Assembly: GCF_018918075.1 (NCBI RefSeq)
Contig: NZ_JAHLPW010000002.1
Location: forward strand, 124,001 to 188,000
DNA: 64,000 bases
Direction of reading: 5' to 3'
DNA from: Virgibacillus sp. MSJ-26
GTDB lineage: Bacteria; Bacillota; Bacilli; Bacillales; Amphibacillaceae
Positions 38,182 through 46,980 of the stretch are shown here, in pieces. The position numbers and the translations under genes were made by a program. Each line of letters opens with the position of its first letter. The first letter of the stretch is position 1. The notes under the pieces are model-generated. The model was not told the DNA's origin. It did no database searches and was given only the letters and a program-made list of their open reading frames with translations.

Positions 38182-39588
38182 ATGTTTACATCGAAAGAGG
38201 AATTTGAGCAGCGAGATGGGGCTCAATTTCCTGGTAAAGTATTTAGCGAAACCTTATTAAAACCTATTTTCTATGATCAGAAAGAGCATTTATTTGATGC
38301 AATGTTTATGATTCATAAAGCACACACGAAGATGCTGGCTGAACAAAAAATATTGACTGAAGATGAAGCCGCAACGATTTTACATGGTGTTGAACAGGTT
38401 GAAAACATGGATCGCGATACCATCGAATACCATGCTGAATATGAAGACTTATTCTTTTTGGTCGAGTCTCGCATTGGTGAAATGATTGGCGATGAACTGG
38501 CAGGAAAAATGCATATTGCAAAAAGTAGAAATGATATGGGCGAAGCGATGTACCGGATCGTTTTACGAGATTATCTTGATAAAACGATTGAGCATGGAGA
38601 AAATCTAGCGGATTCCTTACTCTATCAAGCAGAGCAACATGTCGAAACGATTATGCCAGCCCATACTCATACGCAACCAGCTCAGCCGACAACCTTTGGT
38701 CACTTTTTGCTGGCTTTATATGATAATTTGAAACGGGATGTTGAGCGTTTGAAGCAAGCCTATGAGACGGTGAACCAGTCTCCAATGGGTGCCGCAGCAA
38801 TTACGACGTCAGGTTTTCCAATCAATCGTGAGCGCATGGTCGAGTTGTTAGATTTCGATGGCTTAATTGAAAATTCCTATGATGCGATTGGCAGTGGGGA
38901 TTATTTAACTGAAGCAGCTCAATCATTAATTAGTCTAATGACGAACATGGGGCGCTGGCTGCAGGAATTTTTAAGAATGTCATCGAAGGAAGTTGGCCTG
39001 ATTAAAGTGTCTGATGCTTACGTTCAAATTAGCAGCATTATGCCACAAAAAAGAAATCCTGTTTCCATTGAACATTCGCGCTCAATAGCGAGTAGCGCTG
39101 CTGCGGAAGGAATGGCAGTTATCCATATGGTTCATAACACACCATTCGGTGACATTAATGATACCGAGGATGATTTACAACCGCATTTTTACTCAGGATT
39201 TAGTAAAGCTATTCGTGTCTTACGTTTGATGCAAGCTGTCATTACAACGATGGAGTTTGATAAAGACCGAGCCTACCAACAAGCGCGGGAAAATATGATT
39301 ACAATTACAGAACTTGCTGATATCTTGGCACGCGAGTATGGCGTATCATTCAGAAAAGCGCATCATCAAGCAAGCGTTATTTCAAAGAATGCGGATGACG
39401 TAGGGAAAGAATTGTATGAGCTATCTGTGGACCAGGTCAACAAATGGCTGGAAGACGTAACGCTTTCAGAACAAGACTGGAAAGAAATTGTTGATCCTTA
39501 TTACTTTGTTGACCGACGTCGGGTGACAGGGGGAACAAATCCAGACGTTGTAAGGAAGATGATTGAAAAGAGGAAAAATGTAAAGTAG
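38182..39588 (+). CDS. Argininosuccinate-lyase-like enzyme (fumarase/aspartase superfamily)
   Basis: About 468 residues. It has the superfamily boxes HTHTQPAQPTTFGH (catalytic histidine region) and SSIMPQKRNP (mobile serine loop). In true ArgH the second box is GSSxMPQKKNPD and the first is HTxRSRNDQ; here they read ISSIMPQKRNPVSIEHSR and KMHIAKSRNDM, so substrate contacts differ. No argG or other arginine genes are near; it follows an importer for an unknown solute. A C-N lyase that releases fumarate from an N-substituted aspartate, as in EDDS lyase, is a reasonable guess but unproven. GTG at 38170 overlaps the ribosome site; ATG 38182 is preferred. Confidence 0.75.
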   Translation: MFTSKEEFEQRDGAQFPGKVFSETLLKPIFYDQKEHLFDAMFMIHKAHTKMLAEQKILTEDEAATILHGVEQVENMDRDTIEYHAEYEDLFFLVESRIGEMIGDELAGKMHIAKSRNDMGEAMYRIVLRDYLDKTIEHGENLADSLLYQAEQHVETIMPAHTHTQPAQPTTFGHFLLALYDNLKRDVERLKQAYETVNQSPMGAAAITTSGFPINRERMVELLDFDGLIENSYDAIGSGDYLTEAAQSLISLMTNMGRWLQEFLRMSSKEVGLIKVSDAYVQISSIMPQKRNPVSIEHSRSIASSAAAEGMAVIHMVHNTPFGDINDTEDDLQPHFYSGFSKAIRVLRLMQAVITTMEFDKDRAYQQARENMITITELADILAREYGVSFRKAHHQASVISKNADDVGKELYELSVDQVNKWLEDVTLSEQDWKEIVDPYYFVDRRRVTGGTNPDVVRKMIEKRKNVK

Positions 39589-39625
39589 AATTTCTTAGCT
39601 GGAAATAGATACGAAACGGAGAAAT

Positions 39626-39658
39626 GGGCATTTCTTTATGGTGAAATGCTCATTTTTT
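39626..39658 (+). terminator. Terminator after the lyase gene
   Basis: GGGCATTTC (39626-39634) and GAAATGCTC (39643-39651) pair, with one G-U at the base, followed by six T residues. Confidence 0.75.
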
Positions 39659-39781
39659 GTATGGCATGACAGAGGTGTCATCTGGTACTGTTTTGATCAA
39701 GTCGGCTGTTCGCCGCCCTTCTAAAGATAGGTAATACCCATTTGAAAGTAGCGCGGCAATCATCTTTGGGTCGCACAGCAC
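39650..39781 (-). CDS. Small unidentified ORF, 43 residues
   Basis: GTG at 39781 with TTTGGAG upstream and a TATAAT about 20 nt before the start on the minus strand. The product contains DPKMIAALLSNGYYLSLEGR followed by RTADLIKTVPDD and ends VMPYKK. Composition is protein-like and the region has few other constraints. Its stop overlaps the lyase terminator. I do not recognise the family; a remnant of a larger gene is the alternative. Confidence 0.35.
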   Translation of the reverse strand: MLCDPKMIAALLSNGYYLSLEGRRTADLIKTVPDDTSVMPYKK

Positions 39782-39837
39782 AATCACTCCAAATTATACA
39801 TCATAAAGAAGTGTGTGTGGAAAGGTATAATTAAACG

Positions 39838-39877
39838 AAAAGCCCTTAGCTCAGGGGGGAGAGCTAAGGGCTTTTTT
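39838..39877 (-). terminator. Terminator between the two small ORFs
   Basis: Perfect 15-bp arms AAAAGCCCTTAGCTC and GAGCTAAGGGCTTTT with an 8-nt loop and T runs on both sides. It lies 14 nt after the stop of the 56-residue gene on the minus strand and can work in both directions. Confidence 0.88.
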
Positions 39878-39891
39878 AATGGGAGAGTCTG

Positions 39892-40062
39892 TTAAGATTT
39901 TACCCAATAAGCAGCATCGTTACTGCTTGGAGAAGGTGGAAAGGATTCGCCTTTCTCGATATCAATAGTAGTGTTGTCGCGTGAACCACCGTTAACTAGA
40001 CTGTCCACTTTGAACTTTCTAGTTTCGGGTGCTGTCTCGGCTATCTTGTACTTTTCTGCCAT
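39892..40062 (-). CDS. 56-residue protein of unknown function, sigma-B-like promoter
   Basis: The frame is open further upstream, but GGAGGTGG lies 6 nt before the ATG at 40062, giving MAEKYKIAETAPETRKF as the N-terminus. The 56 residues have no cysteine, no signal peptide and no membrane segment. The C-terminal part reads DIEKGESFPPSPSSNDAAYW then VKS. A strong terminator follows and a GTTTAA-N14-GGGCAT element precedes, so it looks like a complete monocistronic gene. The fold is not recognised; a small cytosolic stress protein or a peptide precursor are both possible. No maturation enzymes are adjacent. Confidence 0.6.
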   Translation of the reverse strand: MAEKYKIAETAPETRKFKVDSLVNGGSRDNTTIDIEKGESFPPSPSSNDAAYWVKS

Positions 40063-40126
40063 GATATCCACCTCCAAAATGAGTTTGGGAGAGTGAAAAT
40101 CTATTATTCTCACTCATATTTTTAAT

Positions 40127-40152
40127 ATGCCCGGTTTTTGATAGAATTAAAC
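40127..40152 (-). promoter_or_regulatory. Sigma-B-like promoter
   Basis: On the minus strand GTTTAA (40152-40147), a 14-nt spacer and GGGCAT (40132-40127). The B. subtilis sigma-B consensus is GTTTAA-N12-15-GGGTAT, one mismatch. The leader to the 56-residue gene would be about 55 nt. Confidence 0.55.
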
Positions 40153-40194
40153 CATTTTAGAAAAAATATTTTAAAATAGCGCATAGAAACCGGG

Positions 40195-40450
40195 GAAGAC
40201 GTAGCATAGCCGTGATTTAATACGCATAGACCGTGGTGAAGACGCATAGCACTTGAAGAATACGCATACCCTCCCTGGAAAGCGGAGCGTCCCCAAATCC
40301 AGGTAGGCTGCTGAGGTTATCGTCCCTAGAGCGTAGTCTGTCCTCAAATTCAGGTAGTGTATTATGGTTAACCGTGATCAACGACGCATAGACCGTCGAA
40401 ATGCAGGCCGCATACTCTTTGACCGGAGCCGCCACCTCTAGATTTCTGAA
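40195..40450. repeat. Degenerate repeat region with ACGCATAG modules
   Basis: Motifs of the type (G/T)ACGCATA(G/C) recur at roughly 20-30-nt spacing (tacgcatagaccgt, gacgcatagca, tacgcataccc, gacgcatagaccgt). AAATCCAGGTAGGCTG and ATTCAGGTAGTGTA also occur and resemble parts of the 51-bp units at 46981-47348. It is probably a decayed intergenic array and no gene is supported. Confidence 0.45.
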
Positions 40451-40453
40451 GAA

Positions 40454-40482
40454 AGCCACTCGCACAAAATCTGCGAGCGGCT
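40454..40482 (-). terminator. Terminator of hemQ
   Basis: AGCCACTCGCA (40454-40464) and TGCGAGCGGCT (40472-40482) pair with one G-U, followed on the minus strand by TTCTT. It lies 10 nt after the hemQ stop. Confidence 0.75.
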
Positions 40483-40492
40483 TCTGTTAGAT

Positions 40493-41242
40493 TTATATAT
40501 TAAATAATTCTTTTAAGTCACCTTTGGCTAAATGGTTACCGACGAAAAACTCCCCGAATTCTCCGTAACGGGAGGTGGCGGTATCAAAGCGCATTTCGTA
40601 AACAATTTTTTTAAGTTCGAGTACATCGTGGGCAAATAATGTGACTCCCCACTCCCAGTCGTCAAATCCGATTGAGCCGGTAATGATTTGTTTGACTTTG
40701 CCGGCGTATTTGCGGCCAGTTAAGCTGTGTTCGTACAGTAATTTTCCGCGTTCTGCTTTTTCTAAGGTGTACCAATTATAGTCGCCTTCGCGTTTGCGGT
40801 TCATTGGATAAAAAGAAATATGTTCATATTTCGGTAATATTGGTTTTAAACGTGCTTGCGTTTCTGGTAATGTTTCGGGATCGACCCCGTCTTTTTGTGG
40901 GCGATATTTTGCAAGTTCCACCACGGAGACGTGTGAGTAAGACGGAACGAGAAATTCTGCCATGGTTGTTTTGTTTAAGGCAGTCTCTGCTGCTGCTAGT
41001 TCATTCATTGTAGGTCTGAGAATCATGAACATGAGGTCTGCTTTTTGACCGACCATATGATACAGACAGTGGCTACCATTTTGTTCTTCTTCCACTATTT
41101 CCCATGAAGAAAGTAATTTTTGTAAATCATCCATCGCTTGTTGCTGTATTTTTTCTGATGCTTGTTTCCATTTGGTCCAGTCAATCGTTCTTAAATCGTG
41201 CAGACTGTACCATCCATCCATTGTTTCGACTGCTTCTACCAT
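40493..41242 (-). CDS. hemQ: Coproheme decarboxylase (HemQ/ChdC)
   Basis: 249 residues, family length. It converts coproheme III to haem b with peroxide, the last step of the coproporphyrin-dependent pathway. The catalytic tyrosine is Y145 in the FYPMNRKREGDYNWY region and the proximal haem histidine H172 in LYEHSLTGRKYAGKV, the same numbers as in S. aureus. The hallmark GSIGFDDWEWGVTLF is present. It is divergent from hemA with 196 bp between them, so all haem genes except hemX are near each other. GGGAGATG precedes the ATG. Confidence 0.95.
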   Translation of the reverse strand: MVEAVETMDGWYSLHDLRTIDWTKWKQASEKIQQQAMDDLQKLLSSWEIVEEEQNGSHCLYHMVGQKADLMFMILRPTMNELAAAETALNKTTMAEFLVPSYSHVSVVELAKYRPQKDGVDPETLPETQARLKPILPKYEHISFYPMNRKREGDYNWYTLEKAERGKLLYEHSLTGRKYAGKVKQIITGSIGFDDWEWGVTLFAHDVLELKKIVYEMRFDTATSRYGEFGEFFVGNHLAKGDLKELFNI

Positions 41243-41438
41243 ATTGTCATCTCCCTTTTAATTTTTTGTATTTACACGCCCACTATATCATAAAAAATCA
41301 GATGTAACCGAAATTTAAGTAATTGTTCATACTCCGTTCACATTTATATGGCTCCGATGTGTTAGACTATGAAAATGAGAGCTAATATCATGTTAATTTC
41401 CATTATCAATTAGCTTCAATCAGAGGAGTAGATGTGTC

Positions 41439-42752
41439 ATGCATATTATTAAAGTAGGCCTCGACTATCAGAACGCGCCTCTAGAGATCAGGGAAATCTT
41501 AACATTCTCTGAAAGTGACGTAGTGGAGGCTATGCAGAATTTAAAAACAAAAGATCTTATTCTGGAAAATGTAATTGTTTCAACATGCAATCGAACCGAA
41601 ATCTTTGCGGTGGTTGAAGACATTCATAGTGGCATTGACTCCGTTCACGATTTTTTAATGAATTGGTTTAAGGTGACAGAGGATCAATTTGTGCCTTACG
41701 TTCAGTCTTTGGTGGATGATGAGGCTGTAGACCATTTATTTAAACTGGTGATCGGACTGGATTCCATGGTGATTGGTGAAACTCAAATTCTCGGGCAGGT
41801 AAGGGATGCTTTTTTGACTGCCCAGAGCAATGGGACGACCGGTACACTTTTTAATGAATTGTTTAAAAGGGCGATTACTTTTGCGAAGCAGGCTCATAGA
41901 AATACCGCAATTAGTGAGCAAGCTGTCTCAATTAGTTATGTTGCTGTAGAACTAGCGAAAAAAATCTTTACTAACATTCAAGACAAACATGTTGTCATTT
42001 TAGGAGCTGGTGAGATGGGGGAGCTAGCTCTTAGAAACTTGCAAGGAGCGGGTGTAAGGCAAATTACCGTGGTTAACCGGACACTGGAGAGAGCGAGAAA
42101 AGTAGCTGAACCATTCAATGCATCAGCAGTTCATATGGGCCAACTGCTGCATGTGCTGCGCGAGGCGGATATTTTAATTAGCTCGACGGGATCTGATGAA
42201 CCGGTATTAACGAAAGAATCCTTGCAGCCTCTTCAAAAGGAAAGACGAGGAAACCCACTATTTCTCATTGATATCGCCGTTCCAAGAGACATCGATCATT
42301 CTGCAAAAGAGTTGGATCATGTCTATTTATACGATATCGATGATTTACAGAATGTGGTGGACAAAAACTTGGAAACACGGCACAAAGCAGCCGCTATAAT
42401 TGAAACACAGATTGGATATGAGTTATCCGCATTTAGTAATTGGGTGGCTATGCGTGATGCTGTACCAGCAATTAGAGCATTAAGGGAAAAATCACTAACG
42501 ATCCAGGAAGGAATTTTGCACAGTCTTTATCGTAAAATGCCTGATTTGACAGAAAGAGAAATTAAATTATTAGAAAAACATACGAAAAGTATTATCCATC
42601 AACTTTTAGAAGAGCCCATTAAACATGCGAAAAAGATAGGCGAAAACAATGAAGGTCGGGAAAAGATGCTGATTTTTAAAGATATTTTTGGTCTTCATAT
42701 CAAAGACGAATCAACGCGGTTAGATCAAGCTGAATGCCCGCCACAAAATTAA
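41439..42752 (+). CDS. hemA: Glutamyl-tRNA reductase
   Basis: 437 residues. It reduces glutamyl-tRNA to glutamate-1-semialdehyde, the first committed step of haem synthesis. The nucleophilic cysteine is C50 in VSTCNRTEIF, the substrate region GLDSMVIGETQILGQV and the NADPH motif VILGAGEMGELAL; a C-terminal dimerisation helix follows. GAGGAG lies about 12 nt before the ATG. In the leader AGCTAAT (41380-41386) and ATTAGCT (41409-41415) can form a hairpin just ahead of the ribosome site. The next gene is hemC after 54 nt; hemX, normally between them in Bacillus, is absent. Confidence 0.95.
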   Translation: MHIIKVGLDYQNAPLEIREILTFSESDVVEAMQNLKTKDLILENVIVSTCNRTEIFAVVEDIHSGIDSVHDFLMNWFKVTEDQFVPYVQSLVDDEAVDHLFKLVIGLDSMVIGETQILGQVRDAFLTAQSNGTTGTLFNELFKRAITFAKQAHRNTAISEQAVSISYVAVELAKKIFTNIQDKHVVILGAGEMGELALRNLQGAGVRQITVVNRTLERARKVAEPFNASAVHMGQLLHVLREADILISSTGSDEPVLTKESLQPLQKERRGNPLFLIDIAVPRDIDHSAKELDHVYLYDIDDLQNVVDKNLETRHKAAAIIETQIGYELSAFSNWVAMRDAVPAIRALREKSLTIQEGILHSLYRKMPDLTEREIKLLEKHTKSIIHQLLEEPIKHAKKIGENNEGREKMLIFKDIFGLHIKDESTRLDQAECPPQN

Positions 42753-42806
42753 GCTGCCTAAACCGCTCGTATATCGAAGAGACCGAATTAATAAAGGAGG
42801 CTAAAA

Positions 42807-43733
42807 GTGCGCCAACTCATCGTAGGTTCACGTAAAAGCAAATTAGCGTTAATCCAAACGAAATGGGTGCTAGCGGAGCTGAAAAAAGCTGGCATCCAAA
42901 ATCCGATTCATATCAGAGAAATCGAAACAAAAGGTGATAAAAATTTAAATGTATCCCTGCCTAAATTAGGTGGGGGAGGTGTTTTTCTTGAGGAAATTGA
43001 AAAAGACCTTCTTGATGAGCGGATTGATTTTGCCGTCCACAGTTTAAAAGATATACCGGTCGAGTTGCCTGGTGGCCTAGAGGTCACGTCCATTCCAGTT
43101 CGAGAGGATCCACGAGATGCTCTGTTAAATCGGGATGGTCAGAGTCTTATGGAATTACCTGAAGGGGCTGTTATTGGCACAAGTAGTTTGAGGCGAGCGG
43201 CACAACTAATGAGACAACGGCCAGATGTTCAAACGAAATGGATTCGTGGTCCAATCGATTCTCGCATTGACCAAATGTTGGCTGGTGATTTTGACGCGAT
43301 TGTGTTGGCGATGGCTGGGTTGAATCGACTAGGGATTGGTCAAAATTTTATTGCCGAATGTTTACCCTCTGATACATTTGTTCCGGCGATGGGGCAGGGG
43401 GCGCTGGCGATTGAAAGTCGTGAAGCTGACGAAGAGGTTCGCGGGATGTTAATGAAAATAAATGATGAAGCGACGGAAAAAGCTGTCATAACTGAAAGAG
43501 CTTTTCTAAGCTCCTTTGATGAAGGCGAGCAAGCTCCGATTGGAGGATATGCCTATATCGACGAAGGTGTCATTTATTTACACGGGATGGTCATTGATGC
43601 AAAAGGACAAAAAGTTGTCGAGCACGAAGCGTCAGGCAAGGATCCCATGACCCTAGCTCAAGAGGTGGCGGATGTATTAATTGATCGGGGAGCGCTTGAT
43701 ATTATTGCTGAAGTCAAACAGGAGATGCAATAA
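42807..43733 (+). CDS. hemC: Porphobilinogen deaminase-like protein lacking the cofactor cysteine
   Basis: 308 residues, normal length. It should join four porphobilinogens into hydroxymethylbilane. VHSLKDIPVELPGGLE (catalytic aspartate), GTSSLRRAAQL and an RGPIDSR segment are present. The family motif EGGCQVPI, whose cysteine carries the dipyrromethane cofactor (C242 in E. coli), reads DEGEQAPIGGYA: glutamate 241 replaces cysteine. The usual IRGN also reads IRGP. Either a novel anchoring mode, loss of function with another hemC elsewhere, or strain-specific mutation. GTG start with AAAGGAGG upstream; hemD starts 2 nt after the stop. Confidence 0.88.
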   Translation: MRQLIVGSRKSKLALIQTKWVLAELKKAGIQNPIHIREIETKGDKNLNVSLPKLGGGGVFLEEIEKDLLDERIDFAVHSLKDIPVELPGGLEVTSIPVREDPRDALLNRDGQSLMELPEGAVIGTSSLRRAAQLMRQRPDVQTKWIRGPIDSRIDQMLAGDFDAIVLAMAGLNRLGIGQNFIAECLPSDTFVPAMGQGALAIESREADEEVRGMLMKINDEATEKAVITERAFLSSFDEGEQAPIGGYAYIDEGVIYLHGMVIDAKGQKVVEHEASGKDPMTLAQEVADVLIDRGALDIIAEVKQEMQ

Positions 43734-43734
43734 C

Positions 43735-44511
43735 ATGACAATTCAATTGAAAAATCAACGCATTCTGGTGACGCGGAATGAACCGAAAGCGAGTGAATTT
43801 GCCCAGCAGATCACTCAGTACGGCGGTCAAGCAGTGGTCACGCCGTTAATTAAAATTGATTGTCAACACCAATTTATCGGCCACCTTGAAGCATACGAGT
43901 GGATTGTTTTCACAAGTGCGAATGGCGTCAGATGCTTTTTTAAGAATGTGGAAAAAGCCGGTAAAGTTGATAGGTTGGCCGCCGCCCGTTTTGCAGTGGT
44001 CGGTCCGAAGACAAAACAAGCGCTACAAGCGTTTGGGTATCACGATGAGTTTATTCCGAGTAGGTATGACGCGAAAACGATGGCGCCTGAATTTCTAGAA
44101 AAATATCAACCAACAGGTCGAGTGTTGCTCGTGCAAGGACAATTATCTCGTCCGATTTTAGAAGAGGCTTTACAAATGGAAAAAGTACCGTTTGATAGTA
44201 TGAAAGTCTACGATACGGTGACGAATGGGGAGGCAAAAGCCCAACTCAAAGAATTGTTGGCGAGGTACCCACTTGATTTTATAACATTTATGAGTCCATC
44301 CACAGTGGATGCTTTTGTTGAATTAACTGGGGAAACCGGGGGCGAAATTCAATCACCAATTGTCTGTATTGGCACGACGACGGAAAAACGTGCTCGTCGT
44401 CACGGATTCCAAACAATCCTTGTCCCAGATGAATTTACAATGGAAGGGATGATGGAAAAAATGCATGAATATATTACTGACATTGAGAGAGGTGAATCTT
44501 ATGTTGAATAA
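43735..44511 (+). CDS. hemD: Uroporphyrinogen-III synthase
   Basis: 258 residues. It cyclises hydroxymethylbilane to uroporphyrinogen III. The family is poorly conserved, but [17 protein letters not shown] at the N-terminus, [19 protein letters not shown] ([11 protein letters not shown]) and the C-terminal [13 protein letters not shown] with [11 protein letters not shown] are typical. ATG 43735 has CAGGAG 10 nt upstream and is 2 nt from the hemC stop; longer in-frame starts lie inside hemC. The end overlaps hemB by 11 bp. Confidence 0.9.
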   Translation: MTIQLKNQRILVTRNEPKASEFAQQITQYGGQAVVTPLIKIDCQHQFIGHLEAYEWIVFTSANGVRCFFKNVEKAGKVDRLAAARFAVVGPKTKQALQAFGYHDEFIPSRYDAKTMAPEFLEKYQPTGRVLLVQGQLSRPILEEALQMEKVPFDSMKVYDTVTNGEAKAQLKELLARYPLDFITFMSPSTVDAFVELTGETGGEIQSPIVCIGTTTEKRARRHGFQTILVPDEFTMEGMMEKMHEYITDIERGESYVE

Positions 44512-45481
44512 TCAATTTAAACGGCATCGACGCTTACGTACGTCACCAGCTATGCGCTCTTTGGTGCGCGAAACTCATGTGACGGTTGACGATTTAATTT
44601 ATCCTTTGTTTGTCGTTGAAGGGGACAATATAAAAAACGAAGTACCATCCATGCCTGGTGTTTTTCAATTGTCTTTAGATTACTTGGCTGACGAAATGAA
44701 AGAGGTCATGGAGCTCGGCATTAAGGCGGTCATGTTATTTGGCGTGCCAGAAGAAAAAGATGAGACAGGAACAGGCGCATTTTCAGATCACGGGATTGTT
44801 CAGGAAGCAACCAAATTAATTAAACAGGAAGTGCCTGACTTATTGGTAATCGCTGATACATGTTTATGTGAATATACGTCACATGGCCATTGCGGTGTCA
44901 TTGAGCACGAGGACGTCGTCAATGATGCGTCGCTGGAACTGTTAGCTAAGACGGCCGTGTCTCAAGCAAAGGCTGGAGCTGACATCATTGCACCATCCAA
45001 TATGATGGATGGCTTTGTCATCGTCATCAGGCAAGCACTAGATGAGGCAGGCTTTGAACAGATTCCCATCATGTCTTATGCCGTCAAATATGCTTCTGCT
45101 TTTTACGGGCCATTTCGCGACGCGGCAGATAGTACCCCGTCATTTGGTGACCGGAAAACGTATCAAATGGACCCAACCAATCGCTTGGAAGCTCTACGTG
45201 AAGCAGAATCAGATGTCGATGAAGGAGCTGACTTTCTTATCGTCAAGCCGGCTTTAGCTTATTTGGATATTGTGAGGGAGGTTAAGGATAACTTTAATCT
45301 TCCTATCGTCGCTTATAACGTAAGTGGTGAATATGCGATGGTCAAAGCCGCTGCCCAGCAAGGGTGGATTGACGAACAAGCAATCGTTATGGAAAAATTG
45401 ACCGCCATGAAGCGTGCGGGTGCGGATTTGATTTTGACTTATTTTGCAAAAGACGCAGCAACTTGGCTGCAAAAATCATAG
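44501..45481 (+). CDS. hemB: Delta-aminolevulinic acid dehydratase (porphobilinogen synthase)
   Basis: About 326 residues. It condenses two 5-aminolevulinates to porphobilinogen. The N-terminal [12 protein letters not shown], the metal-site cysteines in [14 protein letters not shown], the first lysine in [19 protein letters not shown] and the Schiff-base lysine in [11 protein letters not shown] are present. ATG 44501 follows AGAGGTG; it overlaps the hemD end by 11 bp, indicating translational coupling. Confidence 0.95.
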   Translation: MLNNQFKRHRRLRTSPAMRSLVRETHVTVDDLIYPLFVVEGDNIKNEVPSMPGVFQLSLDYLADEMKEVMELGIKAVMLFGVPEEKDETGTGAFSDHGIVQEATKLIKQEVPDLLVIADTCLCEYTSHGHCGVIEHEDVVNDASLELLAKTAVSQAKAGADIIAPSNMMDGFVIVIRQALDEAGFEQIPIMSYAVKYASAFYGPFRDAADSTPSFGDRKTYQMDPTNRLEALREAESDVDEGADFLIVKPALAYLDIVREVKDNFNLPIVAYNVSGEYAMVKAAAQQGWIDEQAIVMEKLTAMKRAGADLILTYFAKDAATWLQKS

Positions 45482-45497
45482 GAATGGAGTGATCAGG

Positions 45498-46784
45498 TTG
45501 GACTTTACAAAATCAATGGATGCTTATAAAGAAGCGGTAGATTTAATGCCAGGTGGTGTGAACTCACCCGTTCGAGCGTTTAAATCAGTGGGCATGTCAC
45601 CTATTTTTATGGATCATGGTAAAGGATCGAAAATCACTGATATCGATGGGAATGAGTATATCGATTATGTCCTTAGTTGGGGGCCGCTCATCTTAGGTCA
45701 TGCGGATGACCGTGTGATTGATAGATTAAAAGACGTGGCGGAAAAAGGCACAAGTTTCGGAGCCCCATCGCTTTTAGAGAATAAACTTGCAAAACTCGTG
45801 ATGGAACGTGTCCCGTCAATTGAAATGTTGCGGATGGTCAACTCGGGTACAGAAGCAACAATGAGTGCCTTAAGACTTGCTCGAGGCTACACGGGACGAG
45901 ATTTGATTTTGAAATTTGAAGGAAATTATCACGGTCATGGAGATTCACTTCTAATTAAAGCCGGGTCAGGTGTGGCGACGTTAGGCCTGCCAGATAGTCC
46001 GGGTGTGCCAAAGGGAATCGCAAGCAATACAATTACCGTGCCATATAACGATGTGGAAAGTGTTCAGTATGCTTTTGAAGAGTATGGCGACAATATTGCC
46101 GCAGTTATCGTTGAACCGGTATCTGGAAATATGGGCGTCGTGCCTCCTGTTGGCTCATTTTTACAAGAGTTAAGAACAATCACTGAGAAACATGGGTCGT
46201 TACTTATTTTTGATGAAGTGATGACCGGATTCCGTGTCGGCTATCACTGTGCCCAAGGATATTTCGACGTAACCCCAGATATCACTTGTCTTGGTAAAGT
46301 GATTGGCGGCGGTCTACCTGTTGGGGCATATGGTGGTAAACGTGACATTATGGAACATATTGCCCCGGCCGGGAATATTTATCAAGCCGGGACGTTGTCA
46401 GGCAATCCTCTAGCCATGGCGGCTGGGTTTGAAACATTAAATGCATTGACTAAAGAAGATTATGAGCACATGAATCAAAAGATTGATCGACTCGTTGCAG
46501 GTTATCAAAAAGCGGCGGAGGACAACGACATCGCTCTTCAAGTGAATAGAGCGGGTTCTATGATAGGTTTTTTCTTTACCAATCAAGACGTCATTAATTT
46601 CGAAACGGCTCAAAGTTCAGATACCGAGCGGTTTGCAGCCTATTATCGTGGCATGATCGAAGCCGGTGTATTTCTACCACCATCCCAGTTTGAAGGTCTC
46701 TTTTTATCCACGAGCCACACGGATGAAGATATTGAGAAAACCATTCAAGCTGTTGAAAAAGTATTTGCATCACTTAAGAAATAA
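45498..46784 (+). CDS. hemL: Glutamate-1-semialdehyde 2,1-aminomutase
   Basis: 428 residues, PLP-dependent class III aminotransferase fold. It converts glutamate-1-semialdehyde to 5-aminolevulinate. Motifs are [35 protein letters not shown], the PLP lysine in [17 protein letters not shown] and [13 protein letters not shown]. The open frame starts inside hemB, but TTG 45498 with GGAGTGATCAGG upstream gives the canonical N-terminus ([12 protein letters not shown]). Last gene of the first haem block; a 51-bp array follows. Confidence 0.95.
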   Translation: MDFTKSMDAYKEAVDLMPGGVNSPVRAFKSVGMSPIFMDHGKGSKITDIDGNEYIDYVLSWGPLILGHADDRVIDRLKDVAEKGTSFGAPSLLENKLAKLVMERVPSIEMLRMVNSGTEATMSALRLARGYTGRDLILKFEGNYHGHGDSLLIKAGSGVATLGLPDSPGVPKGIASNTITVPYNDVESVQYAFEEYGDNIAAVIVEPVSGNMGVVPPVGSFLQELRTITEKHGSLLIFDEVMTGFRVGYHCAQGYFDVTPDITCLGKVIGGGLPVGAYGGKRDIMEHIAPAGNIYQAGTLSGNPLAMAAGFETLNALTKEDYEHMNQKIDRLVAGYQKAAEDNDIALQVNRAGSMIGFFFTNQDVINFETAQSSDTERFAAYYRGMIEAGVFLPPSQFEGLFLSTSHTDEDIEKTIQAVEKVFASLKK

Positions 46785-46980
46785 GAGTTTCTATTAATTT
46801 AAGGTATTCGGATTTTTGTGTGAAAATATAAGAGGGAAACCCATTTTAGCGAATGGAATATGTGAGACTCCTAAGAGAGGTAAGGGCGCCATTGAAAAAG
46901 TGCTTCAACGTTATGGTATAATCTCCAACAGATTTTTGGATTTTACAAATACACTACCTGGAATATGGATAAGCAGCCAA

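Noticed and set aside
37812..38207. Alanine/arginine-rich ORFs before the lyase gene
   Set aside because: Accidental frames of the CTCGAG array, overlapping the lyase start.
40217..40465. 82-codon minus-strand ORF upstream of the 56-residue gene
   Set aside because: It lies in the degenerate repeat region, overlaps the hemQ terminator and has no ribosome site.
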